From Salipiger mucosus DSM 16094 (lineage in GTDB: Bacteria; Pseudomonadota; Alphaproteobacteria; Rhodobacterales; Rhodobacteraceae), in contig NZ_KE557274.1 in NCBI RefSeq assembly GCF_000442255.1, positions 128,467 through 192,466 on the forward strand: a stretch of 64,000 nt of DNA, in the 5' to 3' direction. A program made the position numbers and the translations under genes. Below are positions 8,741 to 17,332 of this stretch, in pieces. The first letter of the stretch is position 1, and the number at the start of each line of letters is the position of its first letter. Below the pieces are notes generated by a model that saw only the letters and a program-made list of their open reading frames with translations, was not told the origin of the DNA and ran no database searches.

Positions 8741-9450
8741 ACGCCATGTACCAGTCGCGTCGGCATTCACTGCCGGCGCTTCCCGAAGCGGTTGAGTTCG
8801 ATCCTGAATCCACGGCATTGATCGTCGTCGACATGCAGAACGCCTATGCCTCCGAGGGCGGATACCTCGACATCGCGGGCTTCGACCTTACCGGCATCGA
8901 CAGCGTCATCGGCAACGTCGCCAAGCTGATGGATCTCTGCCGCGGCGCGGGGGTCCAGGTGATCTGTCTCCAGAATGGATGGGACCCGGAATACGTCGAG
9001 GCCGGCGGTCCCGCCTCGATCAACGTGGCGAAATCCAACGCTCTCCGCGTCATGCGGGAGCGCCCCGAACTGCAGGGCAAGCTCTTGGCGAAGGGTGGCT
9101 GGGACTATGCATTGGTCGATGGTGTGCAGCCGAAAGACGGAGACATCATCCTGCCAAAGCCCCGCTACTCGGGGTTCGTCAACACGGCACTCGATTCAAT
9201 GCTCCGCACGCGCGGAATCCGGTCGCTTCTGGTCTGCGGCGTGGCGACCAACGTCTGCGTCGAGACGACGATACGAGATGCCTTCGGTCTGGAATACCAC
9301 CCCATCCTGATGAGCGACTGCTGCCTCCAGGCAGGGCCCGCGTTCCTGCAGGAAGCGACCATCTTCAACACGCAAAAATTCTTCGGCTGGACCGCGACCC
9401 TGGACGCGCTGACCGAAACGCTGGCCGCCCCGCCGGCAGCGAACACCTAA
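8737..9450 (+). CDS. rutB: Ureidoacrylate amidohydrolase RutB (isochorismatase fold)
   Basis: 237 residues. Extended identity to Rut[37 protein letters not shown] and [12 protein letters not shown]. The cysteine-hydrolase triad is visible as D32, K141 and C174, with the same internal spacing (109 and 33) as I recall for the E. coli enzyme (D24, K133, C166). It hydrolyses ureidoacrylate or its peroxy form to aminoacrylate or a carbamate in the Rut pyrimidine pathway. Start overlaps the stop of the solute-binding gene; rutC follows after 11 nt. Confidence 0.92.
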   Translation: MNAMYQSRRHSLPALPEAVEFDPESTALIVVDMQNAYASEGGYLDIAGFDLTGIDSVIGNVAKLMDLCRGAGVQVICLQNGWDPEYVEAGGPASINVAKSNALRVMRERPELQGKLLAKGGWDYALVDGVQPKDGDIILPKPRYSGFVNTALDSMLRTRGIRSLLVCGVATNVCVETTIRDAFGLEYHPILMSDCCLQAGPAFLQEATIFNTQKFFGWTATLDALTETLAAPPAANT

Positions 9451-9461
9451 GGAGACCCGTC

Positions 9462-9848
9462 ATGTTCACACCCATTTTTCCCGAAGGCGCCCCCAAGCCC
9501 ATCGCTCCCTTCGTCCCGGGCAGCAAGGTCGGCAATACGGTCTTCACGGCCGGAATTCTGGCGCTGGGTCAGAATGGCGAAAGCCTCTACGAGGGCGATA
9601 TGAAGGCCCAGACCCGCTACGTTATCGAGGAGGTCAAGCGCGTGGTCGAGGCCGCCGGCGGAACGCTCGCCGATGTCTGCTACAACCAGATCTTCATCAA
9701 GAACCGCGCCGACTATGCCGCCTTCAACGAGGTCTACGCCGAATACTTCGGTGAGAACCCGCCGGCGCGGTACTGCATCATCTCGGAACTGGTCCGCGAG
9801 GAGCTGCTGGTGGAGATCGCGGCGACCGCCTACCTCGGGGACGCCTGA
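9462..9848 (+). CDS. rutC: RutC, RidA/YjgF-family aminoacrylate deaminase
   Basis: 128 residues, the normal RidA length, with APKPIAPFVPGSKVGN at the N terminus and PARYCIISELVREELLVEIAA at the C terminus; the arginine that binds the substrate carboxylate is present. RutC-type RidA proteins deal with 3-aminoacrylate. AAGGAG precedes the start. The stop shares bases with the ATG of the permease (TGATG). Operon position directly after rutB supports RutC rather than general RidA. Confidence 0.9.
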   Translation: MFTPIFPEGAPKPIAPFVPGSKVGNTVFTAGILALGQNGESLYEGDMKAQTRYVIEEVKRVVEAAGGTLADVCYNQIFIKNRADYAAFNEVYAEYFGENPPARYCIISELVREELLVEIAATAYLGDA

Positions 9849-10678
9849 TGGCCATGGCGACAGATATCGGCGAGGCCAAGAAACAGACAGCGGCGCCACC
9901 TGCCCCGAAAAGGCGACCTCGCAATTCGACAGGTCGCCTGCGCATCATGGCCTACCAGGTGGCGGTGCTCATCGCGATTGTCGCGGTCTGGCAAATCGGA
10001 CTGTGGACCGGCACCCTCAAACCCTACGTCTACGGCACACCCTGGGGCGTCATGCAGGCATTTGCCGAGCAGATCGCCAACGGCACCCTGTTGCGGCACT
10101 TCTGGGTGACTGGCCAGGAAGTCATCATCGGGTTCGTGATCGGCTGTTCCCTGGGCAGTCTGTGCGGACTGATGCTGTGGCTTTCGCCGCTCTGGGCCAA
10201 GATCCTGCATCCTTACATGATCGCGCTGAACGGCGTTCCGAAGATTGCGCTGGCTCCGCTCATCATCGTCTGGTTCGGCCTCGGCATGGAGAGCAAGATT
10301 GCCATCGCCGCGATCATCACCTTCATCGTCGCCTTCCTGCAGGCCTACAAGGGCACGCAGGAGGTAGACCAGGACCTGATCAGGTTGATGAAGTCCCTCG
10401 GCGCCACGCAATGGCAGACGTTCCGGAAGATCGTGATGCCGGGAAGCGTCCCGTGGATCGTCTCGGCGCTCAGGCTGAACGTCGGCTTCGCCCTGATCGG
10501 CGCCGTGGTCGGCGAATACATTTCGGCCGAGGAAGGCCTTGGCTACATGGTCTACTACGCAGGCCAGCTCTACGACCTGGATTCCGTCTGGGTGGGCATT
10601 TTCAGCCTGATGTTCATGGCGCTCATCCTCGAAGCCGTCGTCGCACGGATCGAGAAAATGCTCGACATGGAGAAGTGA
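9848..10678 (+). CDS. ABC transporter permease, SsuC/TauC type
   Basis: 276 residues; Lys/Arg/Pro-rich cytoplasmic N terminus (1-33) then about six transmembrane helices. The EAA loop reads LGATQWQTFRKIVMPGSVP, as in BPD_transp_1 permeases of the nitrate/sulfonate/taurine/NMT1 group. Start overlaps the rutC stop. It pairs with the NMT1-type binding protein and the ATPase at 11479. Confidence 0.92.
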   Translation: MAMATDIGEAKKQTAAPPAPKRRPRNSTGRLRIMAYQVAVLIAIVAVWQIGLWTGTLKPYVYGTPWGVMQAFAEQIANGTLLRHFWVTGQEVIIGFVIGCSLGSLCGLMLWLSPLWAKILHPYMIALNGVPKIALAPLIIVWFGLGMESKIAIAAIITFIVAFLQAYKGTQEVDQDLIRLMKSLGATQWQTFRKIVMPGSVPWIVSALRLNVGFALIGAVVGEYISAEEGLGYMVYYAGQLYDLDSVWVGIFSLMFMALILEAVVARIEKMLDMEK

Positions 10679-10681
10679 GAG

Positions 10682-11482
10682 ATGCCGACAATTACCCTTC
10701 CTGACGGTGAAAGCCTTTACTACGAGGAACATGGCGAAGGCCGTCCGCTTGTCCTGGTGGCCGGGCTCGGCGGGGTCGGGTCATACTGGACCCCGCAGAT
10801 CGAACCTTTCTCGGACAAGTTCCGGGTGATCATCCACGATCACCGCGGCACGGGACAGAGCAGCCGTTCCAAGATCACCTATTCGGTCGAACAGATGGCC
10901 GATGACACGCTTGCTCTCATGGATGCGCTCGGGATCGGTGAGGCCGATTTCATGGGGCATTCGACGGGCGCCTCGGTCGCACAGGTGATCGCCACGAAAC
11001 AACCCGAACGGCTGGGCAAGATCATCCTTGCTTCGGGCTGGACCAAGGCGGACGGGTTCTTCCGTAGATGTTTCGAGGTGCGCAAGACGCTGCTTCTGGA
11101 GGCAGGGGTTGAGGCCTACCTGAAGGCCACACCGCTCTTCCTTAATCCCAGCTGGTGGGTCCGAGACAATATCGAGGCGCTGGAGCGCGGCGAAAGCGGC
11201 TTCTACAGCGGGCACCACGACCCAGATATCATGGCAAGCCGCATCGATGCGCTTCTGGCCTTCGATATGACGGCACATCTCGGCGAGATCACGCACGATG
11301 TGCTGGTCATGGGAGTTGCCAACGACCATCTGACCCCGGCCTACTTCTCGGAAGCCCTTGCAGAGGCGATCCCGAACGCGCGCCTATCGATCATGGCCGA
11401 CGGCGGGCATGCCGCGAGCCAGGTCCTCCCGGACGAGTTCAATGCCATCGCCATGGAATTCCTGACGGGAGAGACCGCATGA
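10682..11482 (+). CDS. rutD: RutD-like alpha/beta hydrolase (aminoacrylate hydrolysis)
   Basis: 266 residues, RutD length. Opens MPTITLPDGESLYYEEHGEG; oxyanion loop GLGGVGSYW; nucleophile elbow GHSTG (S94); late catalytic His in ADGGHAAS. These agree with RutD, which speeds conversion of aminoacrylate to malonic semialdehyde. Three nt after the permease stop; its own stop overlaps the start of the ABC ATPase (ATGA). A generic alpha/beta hydrolase is possible, but the RutB/RutC context argues for RutD. Confidence 0.85.
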   Translation: MPTITLPDGESLYYEEHGEGRPLVLVAGLGGVGSYWTPQIEPFSDKFRVIIHDHRGTGQSSRSKITYSVEQMADDTLALMDALGIGEADFMGHSTGASVAQVIATKQPERLGKIILASGWTKADGFFRRCFEVRKTLLLEAGVEAYLKATPLFLNPSWWVRDNIEALERGESGFYSGHHDPDIMASRIDALLAFDMTAHLGEITHDVLVMGVANDHLTPAYFSEALAEAIPNARLSIMADGGHAASQVLPDEFNAIAMEFLTGETA

Positions 11483-12294
11483 GTATTGGCCAGGAAACAG
11501 TTCTCGAGGCCAACGAGGCCCGGGTCGTCTACAACGAGGACAGCGACAACCCGGTCGAGGCCGTGCGCAGCATCTCCCTCGATCTTCGCAAGGGCGAGGT
11601 GCTTGCGCTGGTTGGCCCTTCCGGCTGTGGCAAGACCACCTTGTTCAACGCTATCGCCGGACTTATTCCGCTGCAGGGCGGCCGGGTATCGGTCGGCGGG
11701 ATCGAGGTCGAGAAAGCCAGTGGCCACGTCGGCTACATGCTGCAGAAAGACCTGCTCCTGCCCTGGCGAAGCGTCATCGACAACGTGACGCTGGGCCTCG
11801 AGGTCCGTGGCAAGCCGAAAGGCGAAGCCAAAAAGATCGCGCAGGAACTGATCGAGCGCTACGGGCTCGGCGGCTTCGAGCATTCGAAGCCGTCAGGGCT
11901 GTCCGGCGGGATGCGGCAGCGCGTGGCGTTGATGCGGACCCTGGCCTTCGAACCGGAGGTGATCCTTTTGGATGAGCCGTTCTCCGCGCTGGATTTTCAG
12001 ACCCGGATCCTTCTACAGAGCGACGTGAAACGGATCATCCGCGAAGAAGGCAAGAGCGTCATCCTGATCACCCACGACATCGGTGAAGCGATTTCCATGG
12101 CGAACCGGATCGTGGTGTTGACCAACCGCCCAGCCACGGTGAAAACCGTGCACGAGGTGCCATGGGGGGATGAGGTAACCGACCCGGTCGCCGTGCGGGA
12201 CCGGCCGGAATACCAGGAGATGTTCTCCACGATCTGGCAAGAGCTGGAACTCACCAACGGACAACAGGGCAAGACCATGAAAGGCGCAGCCTGA
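11479..12294 (+). CDS. ABC transporter ATP-binding protein, SsuB/TauB type
   Basis: 271 residues. Walker A GPSGCGKTT, signature LSGGMRQRVALMRTLA, Walker B VILLDEPFSALD, H-loop ILITHD. Last gene of the LysR/SBP/rutBCD/ABC operon and closed by a rho-independent terminator at 12335-12370. It energises the importer formed with the 9848 permease and 7724 binding protein. Confidence 0.93.
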   Translation: MSIGQETVLEANEARVVYNEDSDNPVEAVRSISLDLRKGEVLALVGPSGCGKTTLFNAIAGLIPLQGGRVSVGGIEVEKASGHVGYMLQKDLLLPWRSVIDNVTLGLEVRGKPKGEAKKIAQELIERYGLGGFEHSKPSGLSGGMRQRVALMRTLAFEPEVILLDEPFSALDFQTRILLQSDVKRIIREEGKSVILITHDIGEAISMANRIVVLTNRPATVKTVHEVPWGDEVTDPVAVRDRPEYQEMFSTIWQELELTNGQQGKTMKGAA

Positions 12295-12334
12295 TATCGT
12301 TGATCCTGGCCCAGTGACGAAGTCGGGCCAGCGA

Positions 12335-12370
12335 GAAGGGAGGGGCGTTCCCCTCCCTTCTTCATTTCGT
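12335..12370 (+). terminator. Rho-independent terminator of the rut/ABC operon
   Basis: GAAGGGAGGGG-cgtt-CCCCTCCCTTC, a perfect 11-bp stem followed by TTCATTTCGTT, 40 bp after the ABC ATPase stop. Confidence 0.85.
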
Positions 12371-12384
12371 TCCCTTACCCATGA

Positions 12385-12672
12385 TCAGGCTCTCCCGATG
12401 TCCGGCACATAGATATTCTTCAAAGGAATGAGTGACCGATACCGCGGAGACAGCTTGGGGTAGTTGGCGAGCAACATCTCCACGAAGCCTTCGCCATCCA
12501 CGAGCCTCAGCTTGGGCCGGTTCCGTTCAAGATCCGTCGCAGCGAGGCTGAACGCCCCGAGACAAACAAAGAGCCCATACTCGCCTTCGCCAAGGGTGCC
12601 CAGAAGCTGGTTCACATCCGGCCCGCCGATCTTGTCCAGCGACATCATGGTCCTGTCACCGGAACCGCTCGC
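12385..12672 (-). pseudogene. C-terminal remnant of an Mrr-like restriction endonuclease
   Basis: The last about 95 codons read GGPDVNQLLGTL..GEYGLFVCLGAFSLAA..LRLVDGEGFVEMLLANYPKLSPRYRSLIPLKNIYVPD, matching the C-terminal region of Mrr-type endonucleases (FVT-GxFS...LIDG-LV...Y-L---YR--IPLK-IYVPD). Upstream the frame has no family sequence, and a terminator of the neighbouring gene lies within it, so only the tail survives. The PD-(D/E)XK core is not visible. Confidence 0.6.
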
Positions 12673-12726
12673 GCTGACCCCGAGACCGGACAGCCGGATT
12701 GCCGAGGCGCTGGGCGCAGAGGGCCC

Positions 12727-12765
12727 AAAAATGTGAAAAGGCGGGCTCTCGATGAGAGACCCGCC
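12727..12765 (-). terminator. Rho-independent terminator after M48 peptidase gene
   Basis: Read on the minus strand: GGCGGG(T)CTCTC-atc-GAGAGCCCGCC followed by TTTTCACATTTTT. It lies 134 bp downstream of the M48 stop codon, inside the open frame of the Mrr remnant. Confidence 0.8.
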
Positions 12766-12898
12766 GCAGCAGCCGAGGCTGTTCTTGGAAGACGACCGGG
12801 CTGTAACAAGGCGACGAGGCCAAGCCAGGGAGCACCGATCATAACGCATAGGATAAATAGCGAACGGACCAGCTCTTTGCAACCGGTCCTTCCTGTTC

Positions 12899-13780
12899 TT
12901 ACTGACCGTCGGAAGTTTTCTTGCGGGCGAGCCCGCCGGTCGCTTCGATGGACTCCATGGTCGCAAGCACGGTGGCCAGTCTCTTCTCATCCGGCGGATG
13001 CGTGCCCCAGAAGCTCAGCGCACCGTTTCCGAGGCGCTTCTCTTCCGGTCGCGCGAAAAACCGTGCGCCCTTGACTGGATCGTAGCCGGCCGCCCGTGTG
13101 ATCGCCGTGCCGATGACGTCGCTCTCGAGTTCGTAGGTCTGCGAATAGGCCATCTTTCCAATGCCGGCTCCGGCATCCATGCTGTTCTGCAGCGCTCGCT
13201 GCTCGCCGCCTCTGTAGCGGTAGGGGTTCGCCGCATTGGCTTGCGCCTGGCCGTAGGCCGTCATTGCACCCATGATGAGCGCACCGGCCATCGCCTGTTG
13301 CTGCTGCTTGTGCTGGTGCTGACCGATGTGATGTCCCATCTCGTGTCCGAGCACGAAAGCCAGTTCGTCGGGGTTCCTCGCATCCTGGATCATGGCAGGC
13401 GTGAAAGCCACGACGGGCCGCCCGGCATCATCGTACGTCTGGTAGGCGTTCTTGCCGGGAAAGGACCTGTCGATCCGGATCAAGATATCGCAGTTGAAGT
13501 TCTCCTGCTCCGCGGTCTCCTGGCGGCAAAACCTTTCCGCTACCGGCTCGACACGGGACACCACACGTCGGAACTGTCGGGTCGACAAGGTGCCAGACAA
13601 TTTCCGACCAGATTTCGCTGTCGCCGGATTCTGCTCCTCGGCGAACATGGCCTGGGCCGCGCTGGCGTGGCCCTCCGAAGCCTCGGGCAGATCATAGGTC
13701 GTGCCGCAGGCCGCCAATAGCCCGAGGGCAAAGGCAGCAATCACCCCTGGCCCGGACTTCTTCAAAATTGACAAATTCAT
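12899..13780 (-). CDS. M48-family metalloprotease lipoprotein
   Basis: 293 residues from the ATG preceded by GGGAGGGA. A lipoprotein signal ends in LGLLAACG (lipobox, C25). The gluzincin motif HEMGH is at 146-150, and a third ligand is likely in ELESD (E217...D221), as in BepA/LoiP-type periplasmic proteases that police outer-membrane protein assembly. It has no C-terminal TPR array, so it is closer to the short LoiP-like form. Function is family-level; the target is unknown. Confidence 0.88.
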   Translation of the reverse strand: MNLSILKKSGPGVIAAFALGLLAACGTTYDLPEASEGHASAAQAMFAEEQNPATAKSGRKLSGTLSTRQFRRVVSRVEPVAERFCRQETAEQENFNCDILIRIDRSFPGKNAYQTYDDAGRPVVAFTPAMIQDARNPDELAFVLGHEMGHHIGQHQHKQQQQAMAGALIMGAMTAYGQAQANAANPYRYRGGEQRALQNSMDAGAGIGKMAYSQTYELESDVIGTAITRAAGYDPVKGARFFARPEEKRLGNGALSFWGTHPPDEKRLATVLATMESIEATGGLARKKTSDGQ

Positions 13781-13827
13781 GGTCCCTCCCTTTCGTACTT
13801 CACTTGCAACCAACACTATTTTTTGGC

Positions 13828-14190
13828 TCACCCTTTTGCCCGGGTGATTGCCTTTTTTGCTCCAGCCTGCGACGTTCCTTGAACAGGCGGCTCTGGAGCC
13901 GGACCCGTATGGTCCTCACCGACCTGGGCCCTCATCAGCCTAAGCATTTCAAGAGAAATGTCTTTCTGATCGAAGACCGCGACCCCGACCTTGGCGATGC
14001 CGACTTGAACCAAACCTGCGACAGTCACTGAAATTCCCCAAAGAACTCCCAGGACTCCGAGGGCGCCAGGGCTTTCAGTAGTCCCCAGCCCGAAGAAAAA
14101 AAGCAGAAGGCCACACCCGGCCGCGACGAAGCCCAACACCTGAACAAAAGCCAGGATTGCCCGCCCTTTAGAATTCGACTTCTTGTACAT
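13828..14190 (-). CDS. MYKK-family small membrane protein, copy 2
   Basis: 120 residues from ATG 14190, chosen because it starts MYKKSNSKGR like its neighbour (14298-14789, MYKKRNATGR). The two are tandem paralogues: a charged N terminus, two hydrophobic helices (AILAFVQVLGFVAAGCGLLLFFFGL; VLGVLWGISVTVAGLVQVGIAKVG), then VAVFDQKDISLEMLRLMR matching VVTYDQKSVSIEILKMLK in the neighbour. Function unknown; the SD is weak. This copy lacks the C-terminal extension of the other. Confidence 0.7.
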   Translation of the reverse strand: MYKKSNSKGRAILAFVQVLGFVAAGCGLLLFFFGLGTTESPGALGVLGVLWGISVTVAGLVQVGIAKVGVAVFDQKDISLEMLRLMRAQVGEDHTGPAPEPPVQGTSQAGAKKAITRAKG

Positions 14191-14297
14191 CCAATTTACG
14201 CACCGCCAATATCGACACGCCTGAGCGTGATCCAGGAAATCCTCAAACTCAAGCCTGATTTGTCCCTGATCGGCTATGAAGTCATTGTATTCCGGCG

Positions 14298-14789
14298 TCA
14301 CCCGGCCCGCCGAGCGATAGCCGTCTTTGCACGCCCAAGCGAGCTGAATTTCGTGCCCAGCGCATGCCACTGCCCGCCGTGATAGGACACTTCCACGCCC
14401 TTATAGATCTGGTTGCTCCGTTCCGCTGGAGGAAAGGTGGACCCCGCATCCCCCACGATGACCGGATCCTCCAGGGCATTTTCAGGATCGGAGGCATCTG
14501 TCGGGCCATCGTGCATTTTGAGCATTTTCAGGATCTCGATGGAGACACTTTTCTGATCGTAGGTCACGACACCGATCCTGCTCCCACAGACCAAAAGAAG
14601 GCCTCCAACCATTGAGGCCATGCCCAGGATGATCTCTTGCGAGTTTCCCGCGGAGACGGCCGTGCCTGCCACGCTAGAGTTCGTGAAGCCCGATAGAAGA
14701 GAGAGCACTCCCATCCCAGCCAAAACCCATCCCGAAGCCCCGATGGCTTCCAGAACAAATCGGCCTGTCGCATTCCGTTTCTTGTACAT
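14298..14789 (-). CDS. MYKK-family small membrane protein, copy 1
   Basis: 163 residues. Two membrane segments (residues about 10-30 and 52-72), then the family motif (V)TYDQK.S.EIL..LK. It carries an extra C-terminal domain (about 120-163: IYKGVEVSYHGGQWHALGTKF, then SSLGRAKTAIARR) not present in the neighbouring paralogue. Contains two copies of the TTTTCAGGAT 10-mer within 60 bp on the plus strand. Function unknown. Confidence 0.72.
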   Translation of the reverse strand: MYKKRNATGRFVLEAIGASGWVLAGMGVLSLLSGFTNSSVAGTAVSAGNSQEIILGMASMVGGLLLVCGSRIGVVTYDQKSVSIEILKMLKMHDGPTDASDPENALEDPVIVGDAGSTFPPAERSNQIYKGVEVSYHGGQWHALGTKFSSLGRAKTAIARRAG

Positions 14790-14974
14790 TTATTCAACTC
14801 GCACCTCAGTTCTGCCGCATCCTGAGTTATCTTCTCTGGACATGCAACCAGGAGACGACAGGACAATTTCGCAAACACGCCTTCCGATTATTGGGCCCTC
14901 ACAAGAACCGGTCTGACCAGCCACGCCACCAAGAATTAATCAGCAAGAAATTGCCACCGGGTACCACCCGGCGC

Positions 14975-15664
14975 ATGAAAACACTATCCTTACATGCCCG
15001 CGCCGGCCTGCGGCAAACCGTCAAGATCGGCATGCTTGCCGGAACCCTCGCGCTCGTTGGAGCCTGCACTACTCCCACGCAACCTGAAATCTCCCTCCCG
15101 CGAACGGCTCCAGAGACGATCCATCTGACGAAGTCACGCGCAATGTTCGCTCGGAATCCTGAACTCAGGAGCTGCTCCCGGTATCAGCAAGCCTACCAGA
15201 ACGCCGGATGGCCAATGGGTGACAACCTGGCCACGGTCAAGAAGATCGACCGCATGGTTCATGACCGTTTCGATTACCGAAGAGAGGACAAGGACGTCTG
15301 GGATGCCTACCCGGAGACATTGCTGTTTTCCCACGATCACGTCGATGGCGACTGTGACGATCTGGCAGCAACGGTGATCGCGATGTCACTTTGCGCAGGC
15401 GTTCCGCGGAGCAAGCTGGGACTCGTCATCACCTCATCGGACTGGGACAACCTGGACAGTATCTCCGACCACATCCTCGGTTTTTACCAGGACGACAACG
15501 GGAAGTTCTGGAGTATCGGCGACACCAAGCGCAGAACGACCCCGCTTCATCACAACATGGATCGTGTCAGCCACTGGCTGTGGCTCGATGACACCCGTGC
15601 TTGGCGCAAGAACGATCCCCGAGTCGGGACCAAGATACACGTCGGCGACCGGCCGGATTCCTGA
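14975..15664 (+). CDS. Transglutaminase-like cysteine peptidase lipoprotein
   Basis: 229 residues from ATG 14975. Lipoprotein signal with lipobox LVGAC (C31). The bacterial transglutaminase-like cysteine peptidase (BTLCP, LapG-like) core is visible: DGDCDDLA with catalytic C127, then H166 in SDHILGFY and D183 in SIGDTK as the other triad members. LapG proteases cleave large adhesins in the periplasm; no adhesin or LapD is nearby, so the target is unknown. The longer frame back to 14891 lacks a signal sequence at its start. Confidence 0.8.
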   Translation: MKTLSLHARAGLRQTVKIGMLAGTLALVGACTTPTQPEISLPRTAPETIHLTKSRAMFARNPELRSCSRYQQAYQNAGWPMGDNLATVKKIDRMVHDRFDYRREDKDVWDAYPETLLFSHDHVDGDCDDLAATVIAMSLCAGVPRSKLGLVITSSDWDNLDSISDHILGFYQDDNGKFWSIGDTKRRTTPLHHNMDRVSHWLWLDDTRAWRKNDPRVGTKIHVGDRPDS

Positions 15665-15788
15665 CGCCCTACGGCCTTTTGTTCGCGGGATCCGGCCGGA
15701 CACACTGGATCCCGCTATTCAGCCTTCGGTGGCCTCTCCCAGCCCTGCCAGGCTGCGCGCCCGGTTAGGAGTCTGCTCCAGCGCGGCC

Positions 15789-17243
15789 TCAAAAGGCGCG
15801 GGCGGCGGCGTCGGGTTCGCCCAATTCCAGCAGAAGATCGCCAAGGAGCTCGCGGGCGGGCAGTACATGGCCCGGAGTGACGGGCGCCTTCCCCACCGCG
15901 TCCTCGGTCTCTGCAGCGGTTGTCATCAACTCTCGCGCTCGAGCTTCGTCCCCCTCGGCAAGGGCGACCCAGGCCTCTATCGCGCCAGCCTGCGCGTCGC
16001 CAAGCGTGACCCAGTAGCCCATGCCGCGTTCGGTCATCATCTCCCTCAGCCCGGCCAATTCGTCGAGTGCCGTACGCGCGGCGTTCAGATCCCCGGAGCG
16101 GGCCGCTCCGATCCCCACGGCGAACCAGCGCATCCCGACGGCCTGGGGGTAGCGCTCCCATGTCAGTGCCGGGTTCATCGAAGTCGGCAGGCCGGCGGCA
16201 GCGGCCCAGTCGCCGGTCTCGAGCGGGAGGCGAGCCGGTGCCGCCGCCATGGCATAGGCCGAGCCGAAGCTGTCCTGCAGGTTCAGATGTGCGGCGAGGT
16301 CCTCCAGAAGACCCATTGCAGCCTCGACGTTGCCGGCCTGCAGGTGGGCATAGATCGAATAGTCGATGGCGTGGGGGTAGTGATCGACGATTGTCTCGCC
16401 CTCGTGTTGTTCTAGCACGGCGGCAGCACTGCGCGCGTTCCAGTCCGCCGATTCAGCCCAGAGCCCGAGGCGTGTGAAGATGTGCGACGGCATGTGCAGC
16501 GCGTGCGGCACCTTGGGTGCGATACTGTCGTAGGCGCGCGCAACCTCGAGCCCCATCTCGGCGAGGGCCGGGTGGTCGTAGGCGTGGATCGCGTAGTGGT
16601 AGCCGCCGGGGTGCCGGGGCGCCTCGGTCCTCAGGGCGTCCATCCGCTGACCCGCGTCCCGCAGCTCGGGCACGGCCTCGGCGCCGCGCGGGGCGACCGT
16701 CAACTGCGCCAGCGCGTCGAAGGCAGCAGCCTCGATGTCGTCGGGGTAGGCGTCGTATACGGCGCGCTGCTTCTCCGCCCAGGCGTCCAGCCGTACGGGG
16801 AAGGACAGATCTTCGCCGGAGTAGAAGGCCTTTACGGCCCCGACATAGGCCTGTTCCCGCTGCGTTCCGATCTGCATCCCCGAGAGCATGTCCACCGCGG
16901 CCTTGCCCGCCGCCATTTCGTCCGGGGTCGGGCCTCCAGGCCAGAGCGGGTGAAAGTTGGTCATGGCGATGCCCCATTGGGCCATCGCGCAATCCGGGTC
17001 AGCCTCGGTCGCAGCGCGGAAGGCACTGTCGGACTGGCGGTACATCATGTGGTGGAGCAGAAGGAGGCCGATTTGGAAGGCGGCCTGCGCCTGCTCGTTG
17101 CAGGATGTCTCGAAATTGACCTCACCGAGCGTTGCCGGATCGAGCTCCTCCAGCATCGCGTCGAGAGTATGAGCCCAGCCCGGTGCACCTGCCAGCGTCA
17201 GCACTCCAGCTGCGGCAGTCGTTTTGAGCAACGTGTTCAGCAT
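15789..17243 (-). CDS. Periplasmic TPR protein with C-terminal frameshift
   Basis: About 484 residues from ATG 17243 (signal peptide ...AAAGVLTLAGAPGWAH). Helical TPR-like repeats run from about residue 45 to the end (NEQAQAAFQIGLLLLHHMMYRQSDSAFRAA split over two helices). The frame stops at ...AARAF-TGA, but in the +1 frame the next codons give EAALEQTPNRARSLAGLGEATEG followed by a stop at 15719, the natural TPR ending. The extra base is in the AAAA run at 15791-15794. Either a real 1-nt insertion trimming about 24 residues or a homopolymer sequencing error. Divergent from the winged-helix/TPR regulator at 17333; the pair probably works together. Confidence 0.8.
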   Translation of the reverse strand: MLNTLLKTTAAAGVLTLAGAPGWAHTLDAMLEELDPATLGEVNFETSCNEQAQAAFQIGLLLLHHMMYRQSDSAFRAATEADPDCAMAQWGIAMTNFHPLWPGGPTPDEMAAGKAAVDMLSGMQIGTQREQAYVGAVKAFYSGEDLSFPVRLDAWAEKQRAVYDAYPDDIEAAAFDALAQLTVAPRGAEAVPELRDAGQRMDALRTEAPRHPGGYHYAIHAYDHPALAEMGLEVARAYDSIAPKVPHALHMPSHIFTRLGLWAESADWNARSAAAVLEQHEGETIVDHYPHAIDYSIYAHLQAGNVEAAMGLLEDLAAHLNLQDSFGSAYAMAAAPARLPLETGDWAAAAGLPTSMNPALTWERYPQAVGMRWFAVGIGAARSGDLNAARTALDELAGLREMMTERGMGYWVTLGDAQAGAIEAWVALAEGDEARARELMTTAAETEDAVGKAPVTPGHVLPARELLGDLLLELGEPDAAARAF

Positions 17244-17332
17244 TCCTGATCTCCCTGGTTCGCCGGGTCCCAAGATCGTGCGGCTTCGCCGGTGGACCGC
17301 GGTATGTTATGGTTTGAGCAAAGGCGGTGGCG

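Noticed and set aside
9673-10704. 343-codon plus-strand frame overlapping rutC and the permease
   Set aside because: Arg/His/Pro-rich out-of-frame translation; the real frames carry full domains with coupled starts.
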